10,269 nucleotides of DNA, taken from positions 1 through 10,269 of the forward strand of contig WQZK01000042.1 in assembly GCA_009780765.1 (NCBI GenBank), written 5' to 3'. Source of the stretch: Defluviitaleaceae bacterium (GTDB lineage: Bacteria; Bacillota; Clostridia; Lachnospirales; UBA5962). The position numbers and the translations under genes were made by a program. A model generated the notes under the pieces. It searched no databases. It was not told the origin of the DNA and saw only the letters and a list, made by a program, of their open reading frames with translations. Of this stretch, positions 1 through 7,500 are shown in pieces. How positions within the stretch are numbered: the first letter of the stretch is position 1; each line of letters starts with the position of its first letter.

Positions 1-906
1 CCCAACTTGTGCAATTGTGCTGTATGCTAAAATCAACTTAATATTAGTTTGGCTAAGTGCGAGTATAATGCCCGAAATTGCCGTTATAATGCCTATTATT
101 AAAAATAATTCCGAAGCTATGGTTTGAGACACAAACTCATCAAAAATGCTGTGCATGCGTATAAAAAGGTAAATTCCACCCTTAATTTGAAGGCCCGACA
201 TAATAGCCGCAATAGAAGACCTCGCCCCAGTCATAGAATTAACTTTTGGTAGCCATGTAAGCGTTGGTAAGAGCGAGCATTTTACTGCAATACTCGTCAT
301 AATAAGTGCGTATGGCAAGATTAATTGTTGAGTATCTGTTTCTCTTAAAACTTGAGCTGCAACATTCATATCCAAAGCACCTGTTATTTTGTAAATATAA
401 CCAAGACCTAAAAGATAAAACTGCATGGCAACAATGTTTACCATTAAAAATAACATTCCTGAAAAATTATCTCTGCGTTTTCTGTCATACATCAAAAGAA
501 CTGTGGCAACAACCGTGCCAACTTCTACAAGCACAAATACATTAAAAAAATCTTGCGATAAAAATAAACCGATAAGAGATGCCTCTAGAACGAATAGTAA
601 AAACCAAAACGTTCGGCTATTTCGCTCGTTTAAGCTGTAAAATCCTACAACAAGAAATATAACCGTTGTAAGCAAAATAAATATTGCTGCCAAGTTGTCG
701 GCCCTTAAAATTATACCCAACGTACCATAATAGTTGCCTACAAATGTGGTTCTTGGCTCGTATCTAGTTGTTAAAAATAGATTAAATGCAAAGGCAACAA
801 ACGCCGCCTGTGCAAGCATTGCAATAATTCTAACAGTTTTTTTAAGATGAAAAGCAAATAGAAAAACTGCTATTAAAATTGGTATTATTACGAGAAAGGT
901 TAACAT
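1..906 (-). CDS. mrpD: Mrp/Mbh-type Na+/H+ antiporter subunit D (partial, C-terminus beyond window)
   Basis: Ion-translocating NuoM/NuoN-like subunit of a multisubunit cation/proton antiporter in the cytoplasmic membrane. The first 302 residues are visible and the frame is still open at the left edge. It is polytopic throughout. Key residues seen: Glu128 in the segment after SQDFFNVFVLVE, matching the conserved TM5 glutamate of MrpD/NuoM; Lys209 in IAVKC, matching the TM7 lysine; Lys242 in LQIKGGIYLFIR; and the LAYSTIAQVG segment near the cut end. The TM7-8 loop reads TWLPKVNSMTGARSS, whereas NuoM-type proteins usually have WLPDAH followed by an Ala-Pro pair, so this is a divergent branch. 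The ATG at 906 lies inside the end of mrpC (7-nt overlap), with GGAGG ten nt upstream. Identification as an antiporter subunit is secure. MrpD rather than a closely related Mbh-type homologue is inferred from gene order. Confidence 0.88.
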   Translation of the reverse strand, partial: MLTFLVIIPILIAVFLFAFHLKKTVRIIAMLAQAAFVAFAFNLFLTTRYEPRTTFVGNYYGTLGIILRADNLAAIFILLTTVIFLVVGFYSLNERNSRTFWFLLFVLEASLIGLFLSQDFFNVFVLVEVGTVVATVLLMYDRKRRDNFSGMLFLMVNIVAMQFYLLGLGYIYKITGALDMNVAAQVLRETDTQQLILPYALIMTSIAVKCSLLPTLTWLPKVNSMTGARSSIAAIMSGLQIKGGIYLFIRMHSIFDEFVSQTIASELFLIIGIITAISGIILALSQTNIKLILAYSTIAQVG

Positions 907-1289
907 CGTTTTATTGCCTCCTCATGAACCATTTGCGTCATAGTTTCCCAATCCGCCGTATGATGCTTTTTAAATAATGAGTTTAACATTGTTAAAAGAA
1001 CTGACGAAACAGAAATCCCTATAATTATTGCCGTTAGCATTAATGCTTGCGGAACAGGGTCAACAATTTCTGAAATATTTTCCAAATATTCTGTATTGTA
1101 AATAATAGGAGGTCTAGTTCCAGAATCTGTACCAATAGAAAGCCAAAACACAATAACTGCCGTTTGCAATAACATTATAAATATTATAGATTTAACAATA
1201 TTTCTACTTGTGATAATGCCAAAAAAGCTTATAAAAAACAATATTATTGCAAACATATTTAAAGTAAAAAAATCTCTTAAAAAATCCAT
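900..1289 (-). CDS. mrpC: Mrp antiporter subunit C (NuoK-like)
   Basis: NuoK-like small membrane subunit of the Mrp complex, 129 aa, near the family's usual length. Three hydrophobic helices lie at about 11-27, 33-52 and 80-103. The diagnostic motif is DPVPQALMLTAIIIG at residues 77-91, the hallmark of MrpC/NuoK-type subunits at the start of the third helix. A polar loop at about 53-79 separates helices 2 and 3, and a charged cytoplasmic tail follows. The ATG at 1289 is two nt after the stop of the upstream mrpB fusion gene, and the gene overlaps the start of mrpD by 7 nt, so translational coupling is likely. MrpC is thought to help link the MrpD-type antiporter subunit to the rest of the complex. 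Assignment is by motif, size and position. Confidence 0.92.
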   Translation of the reverse strand: MDFLRDFFTLNMFAIILFFISFFGIITSRNIVKSIIFIMLLQTAVIVFWLSIGTDSGTRPPIIYNTEYLENISEIVDPVPQALMLTAIIIGISVSSVLLTMLNSLFKKHHTADWETMTQMVHEEAIKRC

Positions 1290-1291
1290 TA

Positions 1292-2296
1292 TTATTTCTC
1301 CCTTTTCGAGTTTCTTTTCTGCACTATATCTAGCCTTTCTATTGCAATATACCTATAAAACAATATAAAGAAACCACAAGCAACTTTAAGCCCTATCAAA
1401 ATATTCATAATCAATAAGTATATGGTTTGATACACGCCTCGGTCAACTGGAAAACGCTCTACAATAAAGTTTTCTGCCCCTAAGAATATTGCCAAAATTG
1501 CCATTATTATTATGTTTAAAAAAACTAGCTCTTCAAGTCTAATAACTTTTTTTATAGGTATATCATATATACCATAAATCATGTAACGGCAAATAAAGAA
1601 ACACGCAATTGCAAGCCCGCCTTGGAAGCCTCCACCAGCCGAAATATGTCCATTCATAATAAGGTATACCCCAAACAAAAGTATTATAGGCCAAATAATT
1701 CTCATAGTAAAAATTGCAGTATTGTAATTCTCAATTTCGCTGTGGTACCCGTCTGTAACTGAATCGCCTTTTTCATACCACGAAACATGGGCAACCGCAA
1801 CAACAACTATAACTAATATTAAAGCCTCAAAAAGTGTATCATAAACTCTATATCCTAGATATATCGCTGTAACTGCATTTTCTCCACCAACATCAGTCAT
1901 AAATCTAGCTAAATATTGGTCTTTAAGCTGAGTATTTATCTCGCCTATTTCTGGTATAAATTGCATAAAAAGCATAAACAAACCGCCTACAAACAAAAGC
2001 GGTAAAACAATTTTTGTAATCCAACGCCCTTTATTAAATTTCGGTTTTTTTTCTGTTAAAACATCAGCCTTATTAACATAGTATTTCTCTGCACAAATGA
2101 TAAAAAATATTGTTGCAAATGCACTTACAGCGGCCTCGCCCTTTGCAACATCGGGTGCACCCATAAACAAGTAAATAACTGAGCTTATGAGCGAAAAAAT
2201 TCCGAAATAAATAATAATTCTATAAACTCTTGATTCAAAAACTATGAACAAAGCAACAAAAAGCCAAATTGCAAGTAATATTTGTGTTATTTCCAT
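1292..2296 (-). CDS. mrpB: Fused MrpA C-terminal domain / MrpB antiporter subunit
   Basis: A 334-aa membrane protein that joins three modules which are separate proteins in archaeal Mbh complexes. Residues 1-75 match the MbhD/DUF4040 piece (C-terminal part of MrpA), with the GAPDVAKGEAAVSA motif at 46-59. Residues about 92-175 match the MbhE-like piece, with GGENAVTAIYLGYRVYDTL at about 137-155 and acidic residues Asp153 and Glu157. Residues about 193-318 are an MnhB domain, with NGHISAGGGFQGG at 215-227 and a conserved-looking Lys304 in NILIGLKVACGFF. About eight to ten membrane helices are expected. There is no NuoL-like antiporter domain before it, so it is not a full MrpA. The ATG at 2296 follows the mrpG stop by 9 nt, with GAGGAG inside the mrpG end. 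A real fusion is favoured over a sequencing artefact, because one open frame carries all motifs in the expected order. Confidence 0.9.
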   Translation of the reverse strand: MEITQILLAIWLFVALFIVFESRVYRIIIYFGIFSLISSVIYLFMGAPDVAKGEAAVSAFATIFFIICAEKYYVNKADVLTEKKPKFNKGRWITKIVLPLLFVGGLFMLFMQFIPEIGEINTQLKDQYLARFMTDVGGENAVTAIYLGYRVYDTLFEALILVIVVVAVAHVSWYEKGDSVTDGYHSEIENYNTAIFTMRIIWPIILLFGVYLIMNGHISAGGGFQGGLAIACFFICRYMIYGIYDIPIKKVIRLEELVFLNIIIMAILAIFLGAENFIVERFPVDRGVYQTIYLLIMNILIGLKVACGFFILFYRYIAIERLDIVQKRNSKREK

Positions 2297-2305
2297 GACT
2301 TGTAT

Positions 2306-2662
2306 CTACTCCTCAATATTCTCTTCGTTTTCGTTTAAATCTTCTAATTCTTTGGGTTCAATAATTTCTCCATCAAGCCTATACCCAGCTTGAAACGAAG
2401 CCTTTAAAACAATATGTGCAACTAATGGGCTTAAAACAATCATTATAATCCAAATAAGCAAAAGCTTGCCCGAAAAGAAGCTAAATCCATGTCTAAGCAT
2501 TAATCCAATTATAAGCGTTAGCATCCCAACTGTATCAATTTTAGAAACAATCAAAACACGCTTATAAAAATCATCAAACTTAAAAATACCAAAAACACCC
2601 AATGCCATAAAGGCAACGCTTACTCCAATAAGTATATTCCCAATGATTTGCAGTACAAACAT
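2306..2662 (-). CDS. mrpG: Mrp antiporter subunit G
   Basis: Small membrane subunit of the Mrp antiporter, 118 aa. It shows the MrpG signature: GVFGIFKFDDFYKRV at 22-36 followed by SKIDTVG at 40-46, then the second and third hydrophobic segments and SPLVAHIVLKASFQAG at 78-93, equivalent to the family's SPxxAHxxxRAA-type segment. Three helices are expected at about 3-25, 45-57 and 64-88. The C-terminal tail (from about residue 98) is very acidic, ending in a Glu/Asn run, and should be cytoplasmic. The ATG at 2662 abuts the mrpF stop directly (TAAATG), with AGGAGAGG upstream inside mrpF. The gene lies between mrpF and the mrpB fusion in standard Mrp/Mbh order. Confidence 0.93.
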   Translation of the reverse strand: MFVLQIIGNILIGVSVAFMALGVFGIFKFDDFYKRVLIVSKIDTVGMLTLIIGLMLRHGFSFFSGKLLLIWIIMIVLSPLVAHIVLKASFQAGYRLDGEIIEPKELEDLNENEENIEE

Positions 2663-2932
2663 TTACTTTTTTCCTCTCCTTCTGCCAAGCTTTTGTTTCG
2701 ACAAAAATAATGCAATAAAAATTGTACCAATAAAGCCAAATAACGAATAAATTATTGCAAAATCAAGCAAGTATCCCGTATTATTCATTGATGCAAATAT
2801 AATAATAATCATAATAATTTTGGCAGAAATCAAGTTCATGCCCAAAAGTCTGTCCCATATTGTTGGACCTTTAACAACTCTGACAATGTAACATGCTAAA
2901 AATATAATCATAGCCCATAATACAAGTTCCAT
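2663..2932 (-). CDS. mrpF: Mrp antiporter subunit F
   Basis: Small membrane subunit of the Mrp antiporter, 89 aa, with three hydrophobic helices at about 1-17, 33-49 and 56-77. The MrpF signature is visible: RVVKGPTIWDRLLGMN at 18-33, with Arg18, Gly22-Pro23 and Asp27-Arg28, then LLDFAIIYSLFGFIGTI at 55-71 with Asp57. The tail is basic (KLGRRRGKK) and so probably cytoplasmic. An in-frame TTG lies one codon upstream at 2935, but the ATG at 2932 is preferred because AAGGGG sits six nt before it and only three nt before the TTG. The gene starts 13 nt after the mrpE stop and its own stop abuts mrpG. MrpF is associated with Na+ and cholate efflux in Bacillus Mrp; only the family is shown here. Confidence 0.92.
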   Translation of the reverse strand: MELVLWAMIIFLACYIVRVVKGPTIWDRLLGMNLISAKIIMIIIIFASMNNTGYLLDFAIIYSLFGFIGTIFIALFLSKQKLGRRRGKK

Positions 2933-2945
2933 CAAAATCCCCTTC

Positions 2946-3431
2946 TTAATCCGCTTTCTCTGCTTTTAATAGTCGTCTTTCAAGTTTTTGCTTTAAAAAT
3001 TCATCTGCTGTTTTTTCGTCACCTGATTTATTCTTATCTCTAATCCATAGTATAGTTAAAAATTCGTCCTTAAAATCTAAAAGTATACTACCCGGCGTTA
3101 TTGTTATCGAATGTGCAAGCATTATTCTAAGAGATTCGCAAGAAATTTCTGTTTTTAATGTAACAATATCAATTTCTGCACCAGTTAATATAACTTTTAT
3201 TACATAAAAGCCCGAAACATAAATCTGCCCTATCAAATAAAAAGGGTACGTTGCTAGTTTAAAAAAGTTTATGTTAGAAATTTCGCTATACGGCAAAAAC
3301 TTGCTTCCAAAGTGCATGCAAGCCATGCTCGCAAGCATCCCTATTGCTAAGTTTTGCCACGTTAGTGCCTCCATTAATACAATCCACACAAAAGTTAAAG
3401 CTAGAAGCACAAAAAAAGTATGCTTACCCAA
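2946..3431 (-). CDS. mrpE: Mrp antiporter subunit E
   Basis: First gene of the operon, 161 aa, the usual length for MrpE. Two hydrophobic stretches in residues 1-45 and one at about 57-82 are followed by a cytoplasmic domain containing LAHSITITPGSILLD at 105-119, the diagnostic MrpE motif. A charged, Lys/Glu-rich tail of about 30 residues ends the protein. The start is a TTG at 3431: GAGGTG at 3439-3444 lies seven nt upstream of it. An ATG at 3436 is out of frame and only two nt from that ribosome binding site. A weak start codon on the first gene may hold down its translation relative to the following genes (inference). MrpE is needed for assembly and full activity of Mrp in Bacillus, as known for the family. 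Confidence 0.92.
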   Translation of the reverse strand: MGKHTFFVLLALTFVWIVLMEALTWQNLAIGMLASMACMHFGSKFLPYSEISNINFFKLATYPFYLIGQIYVSGFYVIKVILTGAEIDIVTLKTEISCESLRIMLAHSITITPGSILLDFKDEFLTILWIRDKNKSGDEKTADEFLKQKLERRLLKAEKAD

Positions 3432-3477
3432 AACATTTCACCTCAAAAATTATATATTATATTTAGATAACTCCTAT

Positions 3478-3506
3478 ATCTTACACCCTCTTACACACTA
3501 TGTCAA
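3478..3506 (-). promoter_or_regulatory. Sigma-A-type promoter of the mrp operon
   Basis: On the minus strand a perfect TTGACA (-35, at 3501-3506) is separated by exactly 17 nt from TAAGAT (-10, at 3478-3483, four of six consensus bases). Transcription would begin near 3471, leaving a leader of about 40 nt before the mrpE TTG. The leader is AT-rich and I see no riboswitch-like fold in it. This is the only good promoter ahead of mrpE. Confidence 0.75.
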
Positions 3507-3534
3507 GCGAAAAAAATAAAATCCACTTGAAATT

Positions 3535-3570
3535 AAAAAAAAGGACGATATTCGAATTCAAATATCATCC
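3535..3570 (-). terminator. Intrinsic terminator insulating the mrp promoter
   Basis: Positions 3543-3570 form a long palindrome centred on GAATTC (3554-3559). Read on the minus strand, all stem positions pair, two of them as G-U wobbles. On the plus strand the same two positions are C/A mismatches, so the structure is built for leftward RNA. A run of eight U follows on the minus strand (3535-3542). It would stop transcripts arriving from the right just before the mrp promoter. An operator palindrome is an alternative, because it lies about 36 bp upstream of the -35 box. Confidence 0.72.
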
Positions 3571-3604
3571 TCAAACCTCAAATCTATCTTGCTTTACAGA
3601 TGGG

Positions 3605-3634
3605 ATGCCGTGTCTTAAACGGCATGACGGCATG
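3605..3634. repeat. Small hairpin and 8-bp tandem repeat
   Basis: ATGCCGT at 3605-3611 and ACGGCAT at 3619-3625 form a 7-bp perfect stem with a 7-nt loop. ACGGCATG (3619-3626) is then repeated immediately (3627-3634). There is no U tract on either side, so it is not an obvious terminator. Together with the palindromic element to its right it looks like non-coding interspersed repeat material. The stretch 3635-3694 between them holds nothing I recognise. Confidence 0.5.
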
Positions 3635-3694
3635 GCAATAAGAAATACTCGCTTGCAGCTCGTCAATAGACATGTAGCGAAACAGGAGTAAAAA

Positions 3695-3796
3695 GTCATT
3701 GCGAGGAGTACGAAGTACGACGAATCAATCCATGCAATCACCGAAATATGGAAAAAAGCATGGATTGCTTCACCCCTTACAGGGGTTCGCAATGAC
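3695..3796. repeat. 102-bp palindromic interspersed-type repeat
   Basis: The element is bounded by perfect 10-bp inverted ends, GTCATTGCGA at 3695-3704 and TCGCAATGAC at 3787-3796. Inside is a second inverted pair, CAATCCATGC at 3726-3735 and GCATGGATTG at 3758-3767, extendable to 14 bp with one mismatch. Each arm also carries a small hairpin: GTAC-GAA-GTAC at 3708-3718 and CCCCT-tac-AGGGG at 3773-3785. From memory, sequences with GTCATTGCGA ends and a GGATTGCTTC core occur as dispersed non-coding repeats in many bacterial genomes. No flanking target duplication and no transposase are visible. Frames open across it are not genes. Confidence 0.75.
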
Positions 3797-3907
3797 GTTC
3801 TTAGCTTATATTTTCTAATTTCGGAACAACTCTATTGCAAGAAGTCCCGTGCTTTCATTTGAGCAAACCACAAGAACAACGAAACCATCCAGAGTTTTAT
3901 GTAAAAC
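3797..3907. other. Intergenic stretch without a recognisable gene
   Basis: No gene with a start codon is supported here. On the minus strand, the frame of the upstream small membrane-protein gene stays open after its tandem stop codons and runs through this stretch to a TAG near 3826. It has no usable start and crosses the terminator at 3908-3941. It may be decayed coding sequence or chance. Confidence 0.4.
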
Positions 3908-3941
3908 AAAACGTCTCTTTGATTTTTCAAAAAGACGTTTT
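3900..3941 (-). terminator. Intrinsic terminator of the small membrane-protein gene
   Basis: AAAACGTCT at 3908-3916 pairs with AGACGTTTT at 3933-3941, and an inner TTTGA/TCAAA pair closes a four-nt loop. The single internal mismatch is a G-U wobble on the minus strand but C/A on the plus strand, which favours leftward use. A U-rich tail (TTTTGTTTTA) follows on the minus strand. It begins 26 nt after the stop codon at 3968. Confidence 0.78.
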
Positions 3942-3967
3942 ATATACTCTATACTCTTATACTCTCA

Positions 3968-4423
3968 CTATTCACGCACTGCACTTGCAATCGCATCATT
4001 AACTGCATTTAATAAAACTTGCTTTGTAAACACTTTTTCTTCCGAAATTTCTATATTATCTGTGCTTTGGTTTTCCAAAATCCCGTCACGTAAAACTTCC
4101 ATCGCCTCCGTTATAAGTGGGTAAAATGCTTGGTGTGTTTCAGAAAAATCATTCAAAATTATATCTAGTATCTCATCTTCTGAAACAATAATCGAAACCG
4201 AAATATCGCCAACATCTCTAAGCGGTATAACTGAATAATATGTACCCGGTGTGAAATGACTTTGCGTTTGTTCTAGCTCTTGCTCGTGTTCGTGCTCGTC
4301 GCTTCCCGACCTTGACGAAAACAAAACAACAAGCAAAATAATTATAATAATTCCTATACCCGCAAATATAAGTGCTTTAATTATTTCGCTCATCTTTAAA
4401 ACCATGATTTTAGAGCCTTTCAT
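3968..4423 (-). CDS. Membrane-anchored protein with degenerate FMN-binding-like domain
   Basis: A 151-aa protein I cannot name. A basic N-terminus is followed by one strongly hydrophobic helix at about 17-35. Next comes an acidic, His/Glu/Gln-rich linker (36-56, with DEHEHEQELEQ), then a domain at about 58-148. By the positive-inside rule the C-terminal domain is extracytoplasmic. That domain resembles FMN_bind domains in layout: GTYYS at 60-64, GDISVSIIVSEDEILDIIL at 72-90, a central helix with Ile and Leu, then VLLNAVNDAI at 136-145. The usual S-G-A-T flavin-attachment motif is not there; SEEKVFT occupies its place. Covalent FMN by ApbE is therefore unlikely, and the family call is by pattern only. 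The ATG at 4423 is chosen over an upstream ATG at 4465 because AAGGAGG sits six nt before it. It is divergent from addB and followed by its own terminator. Confidence 0.72.
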   Translation of the reverse strand: MKGSKIMVLKMSEIIKALIFAGIGIIIIILLVVLFSSRSGSDEHEHEQELEQTQSHFTPGTYYSVIPLRDVGDISVSIIVSEDEILDIILNDFSETHQAFYPLITEAMEVLRDGILENQSTDNIEISEEKVFTKQVLLNAVNDAIASAVRE

Positions 4424-4453
4424 GATAATCCTCCTTGAATTTTTAAAATTAGC

Positions 4454-4459
4454 TTTATA
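4454..4459 (-). promoter_or_regulatory. Tentative -10 box for the small membrane-protein gene
   Basis: TATAAA on the minus strand lies about 30 nt upstream of the ATG at 4423, a reasonable distance. No convincing -35 hexamer is found 16-18 nt further upstream. If real, it is back-to-back with the addB promoter, whose -35 box begins 8 bp away. Confidence 0.3.
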
Positions 4460-4466
4460 CATCATA

Positions 4467-4495
4467 TTAACAACTAGGACTATTTATGTTATAAT
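4467..4495 (+). promoter_or_regulatory. Sigma-A-type promoter of addB-hemW-yigZ
   Basis: TTAACA (-35, 4467-4472, five of six consensus bases) is followed after exactly 17 nt by a perfect TATAAT (-10, 4490-4495). Transcription should start near 4502, giving a very short leader of about 14 nt that holds little besides the GAGGGTGA ribosome binding site. Confidence 0.8.
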
Positions 4496-4515
4496 TGTAA
4501 TACGAGGGTGATTTT

Positions 4516-7500
4516 ATGAGTCTTAGATTTATACTAGGAAGAAGCGGTAGCGGCAAAACAACCGTTTGCTTAAATGAAATTGTTGAAAATAATAAAAATG
4601 CTGATTCTTCGCTTATTTATATAGTGCCTGAACAGTTTTCTATTCAGTCCGAAAAAAATATTTTAGAGAAGTCGGGGCTTTTTGCAATCATGGATATTCA
4701 TGTTTTAAGCTTTAAACGCCTTGCATATTATGTTTTTTCTGAAACAGGGCTTAAGGCTGGTAAAATTTTAGAAGACACAGGCAAATTTATTCTTCTTAGG
4801 AAAATAATAAATGAATTAAAGAACGAATTTGTGTATTATGAAAATCCAAACATCACAAAAGGTTTTATAGAAAAAATTGCAGAAACCATAACCGAATTTT
4901 ACGAATATAACATTTCTATAACCGAGCTTTTAGAAAATACACAAAATAATGAAAGATTAGCCTTAAAAATAAAAGATTTAGGGCTTATTTACAATAAGTT
5001 TTTAGAATATTTAGGCGAAAACTATATTTCTACTGACGAAACCTTAGATATTTTAGCTGAAAAAATTTTTGAATCCAACTTTTTAGAAAACACCGAGGTT
5101 TGGATAGATGAGTTTTCGGCTTTCACTCCGCAAGAACTAAATGTTATAAAGGCACTACTTGCAAAGGTTAAGCGAGTTAATATTGCACTTGCGATAGGCG
5201 AGAACGATATTTTTTCAAACACTACCAAAGAAACCAAAGAAAAAATTATTAAAATAGCCCAAGACTTAGGTGTTAAAGTAGAGCCTGCAAAAAATTTAAA
5301 AACTCTTTATAGATACGAAAACAGCCCAGAGCTTAAGTTTTTAGAAACACAATATTTTAATTATTCTTCCAAGCAATATGATGAAAAAAATAAGCGAGTA
5401 AAAACATATGCTGCAAAAAATAGATATGAAGAGGTTGTTTTTTTGGCTGACTATATCACATATTTAGTTCGCGAAAACAGCTGGGAATATAATGATATTG
5501 CAATTATAACATCCGATATTTCTTTGTATGAAAATTTAATCCACCCCATTTTTAAGCTGTATGATTTTTCATTTTTTATTGATAAAAATAATGATGTTTT
5601 GGGTAGCCCTTTGGTTGAACTTATTCGTTCACTGCTTGGGATATATGTTGGAAATTGGTCGACCGATAGCATATTAAGATTTTTGCGAACAGGTATGACT
5701 CAAATACCATCAGAAGAAATAGACGTATTTGAAAACTATATAATTTCTTATGGAATAAGGGGCTATAAATGGGAGCAAAGCGAGTGGTATTATGGCTTTA
5801 AGCAAGATAAAAGCATTTTTGACTTTAATAATATTCACGAAATAAAAAATAAAATTATGGATATGTTGCAAGGCTTTAATGATGGCATAAAGCTTACAAA
5901 AAAATTATCTGTAAAAGACTTTTCCATAAAAGTATATAATTTTCTAGCCAAAATAAATGTGGGCGAAAAATTGAATATTTTAGGCGGACAACACCTTCAA
6001 ATTTGGGACATAGTTAAGTCGTTATTTGAAAAATTGGTGGAAATAATGGGCAATGTATCCATGCCTATCAAAGAGTTTGCCGAAATTTTAGATGCTGGCT
6101 TTTTCTCGCTTAACATGGGCTCGATACCAACCTCGCAAGACAGAATAATCGTGGGCGACCTAGTTAGAACAAGGCTTTCTAGTATTAAAGCCATGTTTAT
6201 TTTGGGTGCAAACGAGGGCTTGTTTCCACAAATTGCATCAGAGAAAGGCATTTTTACTGACGATGAGCGAGCATACATCAAAGACACAAGCCTAGAAATC
6301 GCACCTGATTCTAAAACCCGAATGTTGTTTGATAACTTTACACTTTACCAAGCACTTACAAAGCCCGAAAAACTACTTGTTTTAAGCTGTTCTTTAAGTG
6401 ATACAAATGGCAAATCGCTGTTTGTTTCTTCTACTATACAAAGAATAAATAAACTGTTTATAGATTCTAAAATTACCGAAGAAGATAGAAAAATCATAGA
6501 AATATCTTCACCCAATGCTATGCTTGAAAGATCCATTGAAAAAATTACCAAAAATGAACATGATGAACTTACAAGATGGTTCTTAGAATCGCAAGAGTAC
6601 GCCCCAAAAATCGAAAAATATATAAGTTCAAAGAAAAAAGAAATACTTTCACAAAATGCAATTGAAACCGTTTATAAGGCCGATATTAAAACATCTGTAT
6701 CTCGAATTGAAAAGTACCTGCGTTGCCCATTTGCTTATTTTGTAAGGCACAATTTAGAAGCAATAGAACGTGAAGAATATCGCATAAAAAAGCTTGACTT
6801 AGGTAATTTATTTCATGATGTTTTAGAAGAATTTTCACACCTATTGCAAAAAGATAATATCGAATGGAAAAATATTTCTAAAGAACAAATAAATTTTTAT
6901 GCTGAAGAAGCTTTTGCTATAGTTCAAAAAGAACTTAAGACCGACTTGTTTTTTAGCGATGAAAAAAATGCTTACACTTTTGCAAGAGCATTAAAAATCG
7001 CTAAACGTTCTATATGGGCACTTTCAGAGCACATAAAAAGTGGCAATTTTAAGCCGTATGGCGATGAAGTTGACTTCGGTGGTGCAAAATCACAAATAAA
7101 AGGAATCTCGCTAGAAATAAATGAAAATCACAAGTTTTCACTAACTGGTCGAATTGATAGAATAGATACGTTTGAATATGGCGAAAAATCGTATATAAAA
7201 ATTATAGATTATAAATCGGGCAACAAAGAATTTAAGCTAAAAGATGTTGAAAATGGTATGCAATTGCAACTTTTGGTTTACATGAAAAGCATACTTGAAA
7301 ACGGAAAAGATATAATCAAGGCAGACTACAAAATTATGCCGGGCGGTGTTTTGTATTTTAAAATAAACGACCCAATAATTAACATTGATTATAAAAATGC
7401 GAAAAAAGATATAGAGGGCATGATTTTAGAAAAATTTAAAATGTCTGGACTTGTGCTTTCTGATGAGAATGTTATTTCGGCTTTAGATGGTGATGGCAAA

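Noticed and set aside
306..640. Two plus-strand open frames inside the mrpD region
   Set aside because: They lie antisense to a clear MrpD reading frame, have no ribosome binding site and show no recognisable protein character.
3571..3792. Minus-strand 73-codon open frame across the repeat
   Set aside because: It is made almost entirely of the palindromic repeat and hairpin sequence and has no ribosome binding site; it is treated as repeat, not gene.
3605..3796. Possible CRISPR or riboswitch
   Set aside because: The repeats are inverted and not regularly spaced direct repeats with unique spacers, there are no cas genes, and the hairpins do not sit in a gene's leader.
3849..4124. Plus-strand 91-codon open frame
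   Set aside because: It crosses the terminator and runs antisense into the small membrane-protein gene, whose ribosome binding site and domain pattern are much stronger.
4424..4465. Longer N-terminus for the small membrane protein, starting at 4465
   Set aside because: The ATG at 4423 has AAGGAGG at ideal spacing, while the upstream ATG has no ribosome binding site and lies next to the addB promoter.
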